The position numbers and the translations under genes are program-made. 21,019 nt of DNA from Christiangramia sp. (GTDB lineage Bacteria > Bacteroidota > Bacteroidia > Flavobacteriales > Flavobacteriaceae), in assembly GCA_024635735.1 (NCBI GenBank), contig JAGXII010000023.1, forward strand, positions 1-21,019. The letters are read 5' to 3'. The notes beneath the pieces are model-generated. The model did not search any database, was not told where the DNA came from, and was given only the letters and a program-made list of their open reading frames with translations. Of the stretch, positions 7,564-14,933 are shown piece after piece; position 1 is the first letter of the stretch, and every line of letters begins with the position of its first letter.

Positions 7564-8445
7564 TTAATTTATATGTTTTTGAGCTTTGTAAGAAGATCTT
7601 ACAAGCGCACTGCTTTCTACATGTCTAAATCCAAGATCAAGACCTATTTCTTCGTATTTTTTAAATTGATCTGGTGTGATAAATTGTTTTACAGGAAGGT
7701 GTTTCTTGCTCGGTTGTAAATATTGGCCAATAGTCACGACATCTACACCAGCTTCGCGAAGATCGTGAAGAGTTTGTATCACTTCAGCTTCTTCTTCTCC
7801 AAGACCTAACATAATTCCAGATTTGGTTCGGTTAATGCCGCTGTCCTTAAGATATTTTAGAACAGCCAGGCTACGATCATATTTCGCCTGAATACGCACT
7901 TCTCGTGTAAGCCTTTTTACAGTTTCCATATTATGAGAAACTACTTCTGGCATTACTTCTACAATTCTGTCAATATTTCTTTCATTTCCCTGAAAGTCGG
8001 GAATAAGAGTTTCCAGAGTGGTTTCCGGATTCATTCTTCTTATAGCCTTTACGGTTTCAGCCCAAATAATAGACCCCATATCTTTAAGGTCATCTCTGTC
8101 TACGCTAGTTACAACCGCATGTTTGATCTTCATGATTCTGATAGATCTTGCAACTTTTTCGGGTTCATCCCAGTCAACCGTATCCGGTCTGCCGGTTTTT
8201 ACTCCACAAAATCCACAGGAACGTGTACAAACATTTCCAAGAATCATGAAAGTGGCAGTTCCTTCACTCCAGCACTCTCCCATATTGGGACAGCTTCCGG
8301 AAGTACATATTGTGTGAAGGTCATATTTATCAACAAGACTTCTTAATTCTGTATATTTTTTTCCGGTAGGGAGTTTTACTCGAAGCCATTTAGGTTTTGG
8401 CTGTCTTTCAGTCTTTGGTTTTACGGGCGCAACGTCTGTATTCAT
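7564..8445 (-). CDS. lipA: Lipoyl synthase LipA
   Basis: LipA is a radical SAM enzyme that inserts two sulfurs into protein-bound octanoyl groups to make lipoate for pyruvate and 2-oxoglutarate dehydrogenases and the glycine cleavage system. With the ATG at 8445-8443 it has 293 residues. The auxiliary iron-sulfur cluster ligands are C47, C52 and C58. The radical SAM motif is C73-x3-C77-x2-C80 in CTRSCGFC. The C-terminal RSSY motif is at 283-286. A longer reading frame opens at a TTG at 8514, but the extra 23 residues are not lipoyl-synthase-like. An exact -7 promoter element (8463-8470) also lies inside the extension, so the ATG is preferred. The gene is followed by gap after 8 bp. Confidence 0.97.
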   Translation of the reverse strand: MNTDVAPVKPKTERQPKPKWLRVKLPTGKKYTELRSLVDKYDLHTICTSGSCPNMGECWSEGTATFMILGNVCTRSCGFCGVKTGRPDTVDWDEPEKVARSIRIMKIKHAVVTSVDRDDLKDMGSIIWAETVKAIRRMNPETTLETLIPDFQGNERNIDRIVEVMPEVVSHNMETVKRLTREVRIQAKYDRSLAVLKYLKDSGINRTKSGIMLGLGEEEAEVIQTLHDLREAGVDVVTIGQYLQPSKKHLPVKQFITPDQFKKYEEIGLDLGFRHVESSALVRSSYKAQKHIN

Positions 8446-8462
8446 AGCAAAAATCTGTGATT

Positions 8463-8470
8463 CAAAGATA
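8463..8470 (-). promoter_or_regulatory. -7 promoter element for lipA-gap
   Basis: The minus strand reads TATCTTTG, an exact match to the Bacteroidota -7 consensus TAnnTTTG, 17 bases before the lipA ATG. No TTG lies at the usual -33 spacing. Its position in the 77-base gap after the sigma factor suggests lipA-gap can be transcribed separately from the upstream genes. Confidence 0.4.
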
Positions 8471-8522
8471 CAATAATAAGCTGAACTGCATAAATTAGAC
8501 AGCTTAGCTTTCAATTCCTTAC

Positions 8523-9092
8523 TCAGGAATTTCTGGTAGAAATAATTTCGGCAAGTAGTTTCTTGGCTCTAAGTAATTTAACCTTGACATTATTCATTGG
8601 TTCATCCAGGGTTTTAGCGATCTCTTTATATGATTTTTCCTGAAAAAACCTCAAATTAATCACTTCCTGATAATGAGGCTTCAATTGTTTAATATCGGCA
8701 AGCAATTGTTCCAGATGTTGCTCTTTAATAAGCTTATCTTCAATTGAAGGAGTTTCATCGGCAATATGATAAACCCTTTCTTCGTCCTGCATGTTAGTTT
8801 TAGACCTGATAGAAGCGCTTTTTTTTCTAATTTGATCCACATGAATATTCTTGGAAATAGCTATAAGCCATGTGCTGAAAGAGTAATTTTCATTAAAAGT
8901 ATCAATCTTATTAAAGGCTCTGGAAAAAGTCTGGATGGTGATATCTTCAGCTTCATACTCATTCCGGGTTTTTTTAAGCTGAAAACCATAAACATCGTTC
9001 CAAAAATTGTCAAGCAGATAGTTGAAAGCAGATTGGCTTCCTTCTTTGGCCTCATTGATCTTCTGAAGAAGTTGATCAGGATTTATTTCCAA
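8523..9092 (-). CDS. Sigma-70 family (ECF-type) RNA polymerase sigma factor
   Basis: This 189-residue protein has the two-domain layout of ECF sigma factors. Region 2 spans about 22-92, with the core-binding and -10-reading helices around AEDITIQTFSRAF and FSTWLIAISKNIHVDQIRKK. A charged linker follows, then region 4 (about 120-186) with the helix-turn-helix KSYKEIAKTL and NVKVKLLRAKK. The start must be TTG 9092-9090: no in-frame ATG or GTG exists between it and the stop codon just upstream, and the next internal Met would remove region 2. It overlaps the end of the glycosyltransferase gene by 10 bp, suggesting coupled translation. No anti-sigma factor is adjacent, which is unusual for the class. 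Its regulon cannot be deduced from this window. Confidence 0.93.
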   Translation of the reverse strand: MEINPDQLLQKINEAKEGSQSAFNYLLDNFWNDVYGFQLKKTRNEYEAEDITIQTFSRAFNKIDTFNENYSFSTWLIAISKNIHVDQIRKKSASIRSKTNMQDEERVYHIADETPSIEDKLIKEQHLEQLLADIKQLKPHYQEVINLRFFQEKSYKEIAKTLDEPMNNVKVKLLRAKKLLAEIISTRNS

Positions 9093-10186
9093 TGCCGGGG
9101 TTTTGAAAAAATATTATTAATAAAGATAGCCAATTGAATCAACAATAAAAACAAATCGAAAAAAGGAAATAGCCAGACTACATCAGATTCATTTAGTTTT
9201 CGTGCAGATTTAAAATAAACTATGGATTCAATTACTAATTTAAATCCAAGGATTCCCAATATAGTCTTTGGATACGTCTGTAAAATCAGGAGAACCATAA
9301 ATAATATCCAGAATATTAATCTGAAAGAATAAAAAGCTCCCAGCAGGAATTTATGTTTTGATTTGTAATGTCCTGCCACCGAGACATGTCTTCTTTTTTG
9401 GTGAAACCAATCTTTAAAAGTGGTTTTGGGAACACTTCTCGTAATGGCTTCCGGACTAAAACAAATTGTTGTATTCTGGCCATTTGCGGCTTCATTTACG
9501 AATAGATCATCGTCTCCCGATCTTAGGTGAAGATGGCTCGCAAATCCTTTTTGTTCATAAAACTGGGTTGAGGTGTAGGCAAGATTTCTCCCTACGCCCA
9601 TATACGGTGAGCCCAGCCTGGCATATGAAAAATACTGAATAGCCGTGAGCAGTGTTTCAAAACGGATTAGCTTATTTAAAAGAGAACCGGTATGTTTAAA
9701 ATATCCTCCATATCCTAAAATTATGGAAACGCCGGGTTGATAATTGCCAGCCATTTCTCTTATCCAGTTTTTGGATTGTGGAGCACAATCTGCATCGGTA
9801 AATAAAAGATGTTTGTGTCTGGCCTTTTTGATGCCAAGGGTGAGGGAATATTTCTTGTTGGCCCAGAAAGCCTCATTATTCTGCACATCCACACATACTA
9901 TTCGGGGATCGATATTTTGGAATTCTTCAATCACATCCAGAGTATCGTCGGCAGAAGCATCATTAATAACAATAACTTCAAAGTGGGGATAATCCTGTTC
10001 AAGAATAGAGGGTAGAAAGTTCCTGAGGTTCTCGGCCTCGTTTTTAGCGCATATAATTACAGATATAGGTACTTCAGGATGAAGATGGTTTTTTCTTCCT
10101 GCAGTAGCGAAAGAAAAAAACGAAAAAAAATATAGGAAATTAATAAGAGTGACGAGAATGAAAATTCCCAGTAGAATTGTTCCCAT
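9083..10186 (-). CDS. Membrane glycosyltransferase, family GT2
   Basis: This 367-residue protein has an N-terminal membrane helix (about 4-25), a cytosolic GT-A domain, and two or three C-terminal membrane helices (about 285-360). GT2 signatures are ICAKNEAENL (about 45-54), VINDASADDT (73-82), the metal-binding DAD at 131-133 within FTDADCAP, GDDD (224-227) as probable acceptor-site acidic residues, and QKRRH (263-267), a variant of the QxxRW motif of processive enzymes. Such enzymes transfer sugars from nucleotide donors to lipid or polysaccharide acceptors, but the substrate here is unknown. The start is ATG 10186-10184, 5 bp after the small membrane protein gene, and it overlaps the following sigma factor gene. 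Confidence 0.93.
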   Translation of the reverse strand: MGTILLGIFILVTLINFLYFFSFFSFATAGRKNHLHPEVPISVIICAKNEAENLRNFLPSILEQDYPHFEVIVINDASADDTLDVIEEFQNIDPRIVCVDVQNNEAFWANKKYSLTLGIKKARHKHLLFTDADCAPQSKNWIREMAGNYQPGVSIILGYGGYFKHTGSLLNKLIRFETLLTAIQYFSYARLGSPYMGVGRNLAYTSTQFYEQKGFASHLHLRSGDDDLFVNEAANGQNTTICFSPEAITRSVPKTTFKDWFHQKRRHVSVAGHYKSKHKFLLGAFYSFRLIFWILFMVLLILQTYPKTILGILGFKLVIESIVYFKSARKLNESDVVWLFPFFDLFLLLIQLAIFINNIFSKPRHWK

Positions 10187-10191
10187 TCAGT

Positions 10192-10398
10192 TTAACTGGT
10201 CTTAGGTTTTTCGGAACAATCTCTGGTTTCATCGGGCATTTTCCCACAATAACTGCAGGGTTCTCCAGACTCATTTAAAAAAGGACTTTGGCTTGCGCAG
10301 GTTCCGGCAAACTTACCGTCTTTTTTACCCCATATTTTAATGGCTATTCCGGCAAATGCCAGTGCAAGTAAAACGATACTTATAAGTAATAATTTCAT
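10192..10398 (-). CDS. Small four-cysteine membrane or exported protein
   Basis: This 68-residue protein has an N-terminal hydrophobic helix (about 2-22), either a membrane anchor or an uncleaved signal, followed by a basic stretch KIWGKKDGK. The short hydrophilic tail holds four cysteines: C34 in GTCASQ, C48 and C51 as a CxxC pair in CSYCGK, and C61. The arrangement resembles a small metal-binding knuckle, but that is inference. I know similar unnamed 'membrane or secreted protein' entries in flavobacteria but no function. It starts at ATG 10398-10396 and leads the operon with the glycosyltransferase and sigma factor (5 bp spacing). A -7-like element lies 18 bp upstream of the ATG. Confidence 0.85.
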   Translation of the reverse strand: MKLLLISIVLLALAFAGIAIKIWGKKDGKFAGTCASQSPFLNESGEPCSYCGKMPDETRDCSEKPKTS

Positions 10399-10416
10399 TT
10401 TCTATAAATTCTAATA

Positions 10417-10424
10417 CAAAAATA
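10417..10424 (-). promoter_or_regulatory. -7 promoter element for the small membrane protein-GT2-sigma operon
   Basis: The minus strand reads TATTTTTG, an exact match to TAnnTTTG, 18 bases upstream of the ATG at 10398. The upstream -33 region is T-rich without a clear TTG. This is the only good candidate in the divergent gap for the leftward operon. Confidence 0.4.
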
Positions 10425-10483
10425 ACAATAAATAGGTCCTCATAAAAATAGGACGGGTTATTAGTATAATCTTTACACTCTTT

Positions 10484-10504
10484 AACTAAAATTTAGTTTT
10501 AGTT
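10484..10504. repeat. Inverted repeat upstream of the fasciclin gene
   Basis: AACTAAAA (10484-10491) and TTTTAGTT (10497-10504) are perfect 8-base complements around TTTAG. The repeat lies about 57 bases before the fasciclin ATG, in the divergent gap, just upstream of a weak -7 match (TACCTTTA, 10516-10523). It could be an operator, but an AT-rich chance match is also possible. Confidence 0.35.
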
Positions 10505-10560
10505 AGCCATGTAAATACCTTTATATCAATAACTTGAATTTTGTTAAAATTAGAAAAATT

Positions 10561-11181
10561 ATGAAAACGAAAATGTTATTAATAATGTTTGCTCTTGCGA
10601 CAGGCATTTTTATCTCCTGTAACGATAATAAGAAGAATGAACAGGAAGAAAATGCTCAAAAGGAGCAAATGGAAGCAGAAAGACAGGCCGAATTACAGGC
10701 TGAAAAGCAAAAAATGGAAATGGAATCCAACAGTATTGCAGCCAAAGCAATGGAGACTGATAGTCTAAGTACTTTGGTAAGCGCTCTGCAAACTGCAGAA
10801 ATGGCTGATTTATTGAAAGAAAGCGAAGGGCCATATACTGTATTTGCACCAAATAATTCGGCTTTTAGTGAGGTAGACGAGGCAACTCTGGATACATTAA
10901 TGAAACCTGAAAATCAGCAAAAATTAGGAGATCTTTTACAATATCATGTGGTAGAAGATGAAATAACTTCCCAGGAACTTATTAATCTAATCAATGAAAA
11001 TGAGGGCGAATATACAATAAGCACCATGGCGGGAGCTAAATTAACTGCTAAGATTGATGGAGAAAATGTTGTCTTGACAGATGAAGCCGGAAATACGGCA
11101 ACAATTGTGCAACCGGATATTGATGCATCTAATGGTGTTGTGCATATTATCGATGCCGTGGTGATGAGAAAATCGGCCTAA
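10561..11181 (+). CDS. Fasciclin (FAS1) domain lipoprotein
   Basis: Start chosen at ATG 10561 (206 residues). A TTG at 10534 would add nine residues ahead of an already complete lipoprotein signal peptide. The signal ends at the lipobox FISC (C20). Residues about 22-62 are a charged Glu/Gln/Lys-rich segment, likely a helical spacer. The FAS1 domain covers about 65-205, with YTVFAPNNSAF (H1 box) and NGVVHIIDAVV (H2 box), both well conserved. FAS1 domains mediate adhesion or protein-protein contact on cell surfaces, but the ligand is unknown here. The gene is monocistronic, divergent from the sigma factor operon and ended by a strong hairpin. An AACTAAAA/TTTTAGTT inverted repeat sits upstream. 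Confidence 0.94.
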   Translation: MKTKMLLIMFALATGIFISCNDNKKNEQEENAQKEQMEAERQAELQAEKQKMEMESNSIAAKAMETDSLSTLVSALQTAEMADLLKESEGPYTVFAPNNSAFSEVDEATLDTLMKPENQQKLGDLLQYHVVEDEITSQELINLINENEGEYTISTMAGAKLTAKIDGENVVLTDEAGNTATIVQPDIDASNGVVHIIDAVVMRKSA

Positions 11182-11202
11182 AAGTTCAGAATATATTGAG
11201 AT

Positions 11203-11238
11203 AAAAAAGGAGAATAAGTAAAGTTATTCTCCTTTTTT
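11203..11238 (+). terminator. Bidirectional terminator between the fasciclin gene and murB
   Basis: AAAAAAGGAGAATAA (11203-11217) pairs perfectly with TTATTCTCCTTTTTT (11224-11238), a 15-bp stem with a 6-base loop. It follows the fasciclin gene by 21 bases and overlaps the convergent murB stop codon (11237-11239), so it should serve both strands. Confidence 0.92.
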
Positions 11239-12250
11239 ATATGATGTTTACTTCCGGTTCCAGTTCAATCCCGAATTTCTTTTGAACCATATCCTGCACC
11301 TTCCGGGCAAGGTGAAGAATTTCTTCACCTGATGCCTTCCCATAGTTCACTAATACCAGAGCCTGGTTTTTATGTATGCCGGCATCTCCGTCGCGATAAC
11401 CTTTAAGGCCGGTTTTGTCAATTAGCCAGCCTGCCGGGATTTTCACATTTTTAGTTGAAACAGGATAAGATGGGATTTCCGGAAACTCTGATTTTAATTT
11501 TTCAAAAAGTTCTATAGGAACGATCGGGTTTTTAAAAAAGCTACCGCTGTTTCCAATCTTTTTTGGATCTGGTAATTTAGATTGTCGAATAGCGATCACG
11601 GCTTGTGAAATATCGTTTATTCCAGGATCTGAAATTCCCTTTTTTTCAAGCTCGGCATTAATAGCGCCGTATTCTGTTTTAAGCTGATGATTCTTTTTTG
11701 TTAGTTTAAAATCAACAGCTGTAATAATATATTGATTCCTAAGCTGATTCTTAAAGATTGAATTCCTGTAGTCAAATTCGCAGTCCTGCCAATTGAATTC
11801 CCTTTCTTCCAGAGTTTGAATATTCAGGGCATGGCAGTTTATAAAATTGTCTTTAAGCTCCACTCCATAAGCCCCAATATTCTGAATGGGTGCAGTTCCA
11901 ACATTGCCGGGGATAAGAGAAAGATTTTCAAGACCTCCGAAGTTTTGTTGCAAGGTCCAGAGTACAAATTCATGCCAGTTTTCACCAGCAGCCGCTCTTA
12001 CAATAGCCTCATTATCATCTTCTGAAATAACTTCTTTTCCCTTGATCCCAATATGGATCACGGTCTTTTGAATGTCTCCGGTAAGAAGCATGTTGCTTCC
12101 TCCGCCAAGAATGAACAATTCAGCAGCATATGTTTTTCGCAGAATATTTCTTAAATCCTCAATATTTTCAATTGAAATAAATCTTTTGGCTTTTACGTCG
12201 ATTCCAAAAGTATTATAATTTTTGAGGGAAAAATTCCGCAGTATGCGCAT
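11237..12250 (-). CDS. murB: UDP-N-acetylenolpyruvoylglucosamine reductase MurB
   Basis: MurB reduces UDP-GlcNAc-enolpyruvate to UDP-MurNAc with NADPH and FAD, the second committed step of peptidoglycan precursor synthesis in the cytosol. The 337-residue length matches the E. coli-type (type I) enzyme. Motifs are the FAD-binding GGGSNML (49-55), IPGNVGTAPIQNIGAYG (113-129), the type I DYRNSIFK (160-167) with catalytic-site Y161 and R162, GNSGSFFKNP (233-242) with proton donor S237, and the C-terminal EPEV with catalytic E333. The ATG (12250-12248) shares one base with the TAA of the upstream aminotransferase, giving TAATG, so translation is probably coupled. The gene ends in a hairpin shared with the fasciclin gene. 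Confidence 0.97.
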   Translation of the reverse strand: MRILRNFSLKNYNTFGIDVKAKRFISIENIEDLRNILRKTYAAELFILGGGSNMLLTGDIQKTVIHIGIKGKEVISEDDNEAIVRAAAGENWHEFVLWTLQQNFGGLENLSLIPGNVGTAPIQNIGAYGVELKDNFINCHALNIQTLEEREFNWQDCEFDYRNSIFKNQLRNQYIITAVDFKLTKKNHQLKTEYGAINAELEKKGISDPGINDISQAVIAIRQSKLPDPKKIGNSGSFFKNPIVPIELFEKLKSEFPEIPSYPVSTKNVKIPAGWLIDKTGLKGYRDGDAGIHKNQALVLVNYGKASGEEILHLARKVQDMVQKKFGIELEPEVNII

Positions 12251-13446
12251 TAATTCTGACTGTTATATTGCTTTAAAGCTTTTTCAAGGATTTCCAGAGA
12301 GCGTTCCAGGTCCTCTTTTTTAAGAACATAAGCGATTCTCACCTGGTTCATTCCTGTATTAGGTGTTGAATAGAAACCTGCAGCAGGAGCAACCATTATA
12401 GTCTCATTGTTATCTTCAAAACTTTCAAGAAGCCATTTGGCGAAATCATCGGTATTCTCTACAGGAAGTTCTGCAATACAATAAAATGCCCCTCTGGGCT
12501 TTGCCACTTTTACACCCTCGATTTTCTGAAGACCTTCTACGAGTAAATTTCTTCTAAAGGTATACTGTTCTATCACATCATCGAAATACTCCTGGGGAGT
12601 ATCTAAGGCAGCTTCACTGGCGATCTGGGCAAAACTTGGAGGACTAAGCCTCGCCTGGGCAAATTTCATGGCTGTGGCCATTAATTCTTTATTTTTTGAC
12701 ACAATACATCCAATTCTGGCTCCACACATGCTGTATCTCTTGGAAACCGAGTCTACCATGATGGCATTTTCTGAAAGTTCCGGGATGCTCATAATTGAGT
12801 GATGTTGAGCTCCTTCGTAGGCAAACTCCCTGTAAACTTCATCTGAAACAATAAAAAGATCATGCTTTAAAGCCAGGTCTGCCAATTGCTTTATTTCATC
12901 TTTTGTGTAAAGATATCCCGTTGGATTACCAGGATTGCAAATAAGTATAGCCTTGGTTTTATTAGTGATCAGTTTTTCAAATTCTGCAATAGGAGGTAAG
13001 GCAAAATTAGTGTCTATGGTTGATTCAATAGGTTTGATAGTAACCCCTGAAGCGATCGCGAATCCATTGTAATTAGCATAGAACGGCTCCGGGATAATGA
13101 CTTCATCACCTGGATCGGTAATACTACCCATAGCGAAGAGAAGTGCTTCTGATCCACCAGTAGTGATAATAATATCCTCTTTTTCTACAGGAATACTGGA
13201 TTTTTTATAATAATTGGCGAGCTTTTCACGGTAAGTCTCGAACCCTGCCGAATGGCTATATGAGAGCACCTCGATGTTGTGATTTTTAACAGCATTAAGG
13301 GCTACTTCGGGAGTTTTTATATCAGGTTGCCCGATATTTAACTGGTATATTTTCTTTCCCTTTCTAATTGCGGCTTCAGCAAAAGGAACTAATTTTCTTA
13401 TTGGAGATTCAGGCATTTCCTGCCCTTTGTGGGATATCTTAGGCAT
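12250..13446 (-). CDS. PLP-dependent class I aminotransferase (aspartate aminotransferase-like)
   Basis: This 398-residue fold type I enzyme transfers amino groups using pyridoxal phosphate. Visible landmarks are NIGQPDIKTP (37-46), GGSEAL (97-102) in the phosphate-binding region, NPGNPTG (171-177) with N174, SDEVY (201-205) with D202 and Y205, and the Schiff-base lysine K236 in SVSKRYSMCGARIG, with R244 probably contacting the cofactor phosphate. An arginine near the C-terminus in QVRIAY would bind the substrate carboxylate. Subgroup I enzymes of this kind act on aspartate or other amino acids, and the substrate cannot be fixed from sequence. It starts at ATG 13446-13444 and overlaps murB by one base. 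Confidence 0.94.
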   Translation of the reverse strand: MPKISHKGQEMPESPIRKLVPFAEAAIRKGKKIYQLNIGQPDIKTPEVALNAVKNHNIEVLSYSHSAGFETYREKLANYYKKSSIPVEKEDIIITTGGSEALLFAMGSITDPGDEVIIPEPFYANYNGFAIASGVTIKPIESTIDTNFALPPIAEFEKLITNKTKAILICNPGNPTGYLYTKDEIKQLADLALKHDLFIVSDEVYREFAYEGAQHHSIMSIPELSENAIMVDSVSKRYSMCGARIGCIVSKNKELMATAMKFAQARLSPPSFAQIASEAALDTPQEYFDDVIEQYTFRRNLLVEGLQKIEGVKVAKPRGAFYCIAELPVENTDDFAKWLLESFEDNNETIMVAPAAGFYSTPNTGMNQVRIAYVLKKEDLERSLEILEKALKQYNSQN

Positions 13447-13462
13447 AGAGTTTTATTTGTGG

Positions 13463-13481
13463 ATTGCAAAATTGCAAAATT
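13463..13481. repeat. Short tandem repeat ATTGCAAA at the aminotransferase-murB promoter
   Basis: The 8-base unit ATTGCAAA occurs twice in tandem (13463-13470, 13471-13478), followed by ATT. It overlaps the predicted -7 element and start-point region of the leftward promoter, so it could be a regulator site, though AT-rich slippage is equally possible. Confidence 0.45.
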
Positions 13482-13508
13482 AATGCATTAAACAATAAAA
13501 ATAACAAA
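13475..13508 (-). promoter_or_regulatory. Promoter for the aminotransferase-murB operon
   Basis: On the minus strand TTTG (13508-13505) is followed after 22 bases by TAATTTTG (13482-13475), matching both the -33 TTG-type and -7 TAnnTTTG elements of Bacteroidota promoters. The aminotransferase ATG lies 28 bases downstream. The spacing is at the long end of the usual range. Confidence 0.5.
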
Positions 13509-13540
13509 GTAATTATCCTTGATTTTTTGTAATTTAATGT

Positions 13541-14884
13541 GTGTTTCATCAATCAAAATTATCAATATCATTAATCCTTTTATCAATTTTATTTTTTTCT
13601 CCTCTCTTTTCTCAAGATCAATTTCATATTGAAAATAGTAAGGGAAGATATACACAGAAATTTAAATTGATTAATGATCTCGTAATTCTTCCCGTAGAGA
13701 TTAACGGGAGGGAATTGTCTTTTCTGCTTGATACAGGTGTAAATTCTACTATTCTTTTCAGCCTAAGTGAGGAAGACACCACTGTTATAAATAATCCGGT
13801 TACGGTTTACCTGAAAGGTCTTGGTGGCGGCAAGCCATTAAGAGGTTTACAGTCCAGTCATAACCTGTTAAAAATAGGAGATATCGTGGCAAAAGATCAC
13901 AGTCTTTATATTATTCCAGGGGATGTAGTGGGAATATCCAACCGTTTAGGTGTGGAAGTAAATGGTATACTGGGATATGATTTTTTTAAAGATTTTATCG
14001 TGGAATTCAATTATAAGCGCAAAAAGATGAAGGTTTACGAACCTGAGGCCTATGAATATAAAAAATGCAGGGAATGCGTAGATCTTCCACTTTACTTTTA
14101 TAAAGGTAAACCCTATGTGGATGCTGAAATTTCAGAAAAAGGGAAGACTCCCAAAAATGTTCGTTTGTTGATCGATAGTGGTTCAGGTGATGCACTTTGG
14201 TTATTTAAGAATACAGAGAAAGATATCACCCTTCCTGAAAAATCCTTTGAAGATTTCCTGGGATTTGGAATAACTGGTAGTGTATATGGCGATCGTTCCC
14301 GTATTAAGGCCTTGTCTATGGGGAAATTTGATCTCAGGGAGATTACTGTTAGTTTTCCGGATAGCTTATATCTTCAGGATATTAATGCTTTTGAAGAACG
14401 AGATGGAAGTATTGGATCTCAGGTACTAAGAAGGTTTCACTCAGTTTTTGATTATGAAAAAAAGATGTTGCGATTAAAGCCAAACAGCGATTTTAAAGAT
14501 CCCTTTGAATATAATATGAGTGGAATTGTAGTGGAACACAACGGTTATAATATAGTTAAGAACGCTAAATCTAAACCGGTTTTCAATGTTGATTCAAATA
14601 ATGGGGATGAAGGAACCCGGGTTTATAAAAGCACCTTGCAAATCGTTTATTCATTGGAGCCAAGTTATGAAATTGCAGAAATCAGGCCTAATTCTCCTGC
14701 CGAAGAATCTGGTTTAATGATAGGCGATGAGATTGTTAGGCTCAATGGACGGCCTGTTTACAGATATAACCTAGAGAAAATTTTGCAGATTTTTTCTTCA
14801 AAAGAAGGTAGAAGGATTAAACTTAGCATTTTAAGAAGCGGCGTTCCCATGGAAATTGAGTTCAGGCTGGAAAGAATTTTATAA
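13541..14884 (+). CDS. Exported two-lobed aspartic protease with C-terminal PDZ domain
   Basis: The start is GTG 13541. An in-frame TAA lies directly upstream (13535-13537), and the nearby ATG at 13537 is in another frame. The 447-residue product opens with a signal peptide (about 1-25, cut near FSQ). Two retropepsin-like lobes follow in one chain: the first with D64-T-G in FLLDTGVNS, the second with D212-S-G in LIDSGSGDA. A flap-like glycine-rich GLGGGK (93-98) follows the first Asp. A CxxC pair (C176, C179) sits between the lobes. The C-terminal PDZ domain (about 365-447) contains IRPNSPAEESGLMIGDEI-like features. Both catalytic aspartates are present, so it is probably active in the periplasm. 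The substrate is unknown. The gene is monocistronic, ended by a hairpin shared with the DUF1573 gene. Confidence 0.92.
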   Translation: MFHQSKLSISLILLSILFFSPLFSQDQFHIENSKGRYTQKFKLINDLVILPVEINGRELSFLLDTGVNSTILFSLSEEDTTVINNPVTVYLKGLGGGKPLRGLQSSHNLLKIGDIVAKDHSLYIIPGDVVGISNRLGVEVNGILGYDFFKDFIVEFNYKRKKMKVYEPEAYEYKKCRECVDLPLYFYKGKPYVDAEISEKGKTPKNVRLLIDSGSGDALWLFKNTEKDITLPEKSFEDFLGFGITGSVYGDRSRIKALSMGKFDLREITVSFPDSLYLQDINAFEERDGSIGSQVLRRFHSVFDYEKKMLRLKPNSDFKDPFEYNMSGIVVEHNGYNIVKNAKSKPVFNVDSNNGDEGTRVYKSTLQIVYSLEPSYEIAEIRPNSPAEESGLMIGDEIVRLNGRPVYRYNLEKILQIFSSKEGRRIKLSILRSGVPMEIEFRLERIL

Positions 14885-14887
14885 AAA

Positions 14888-14911
14888 AAAGCCTTCCATT
14901 TGGAAGGCTTT
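14888..14911 (-). terminator. Bidirectional terminator between the protease and DUF1573 genes
   Basis: AAAGCCTTCC (14888-14897) pairs with GGAAGGCTTT (14902-14911) around the loop ATTT. On the minus strand it runs into about eight T residues, making it strongest for the DUF1573 gene, but it also lies directly after the plus-strand protease stop at 14884. Confidence 0.9.
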
Positions 14912-14933
14912 CAATATTTTAAATAAATAGCGT

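Noticed and set aside
7933..8346. 137-codon plus-strand open frame antisense to lipA
   Set aside because: It lies wholly opposite conserved LipA motifs and has no promoter or recognisable domain.
8446..8514. Longer LipA starting at TTG 8514
   Set aside because: The extra residues do not resemble lipoyl synthase, and an exact -7 promoter element lies inside them.
10534..10560. Longer fasciclin lipoprotein from TTG 10534
   Set aside because: The ATG at 10561 already begins a complete lipoprotein signal peptide of normal length.
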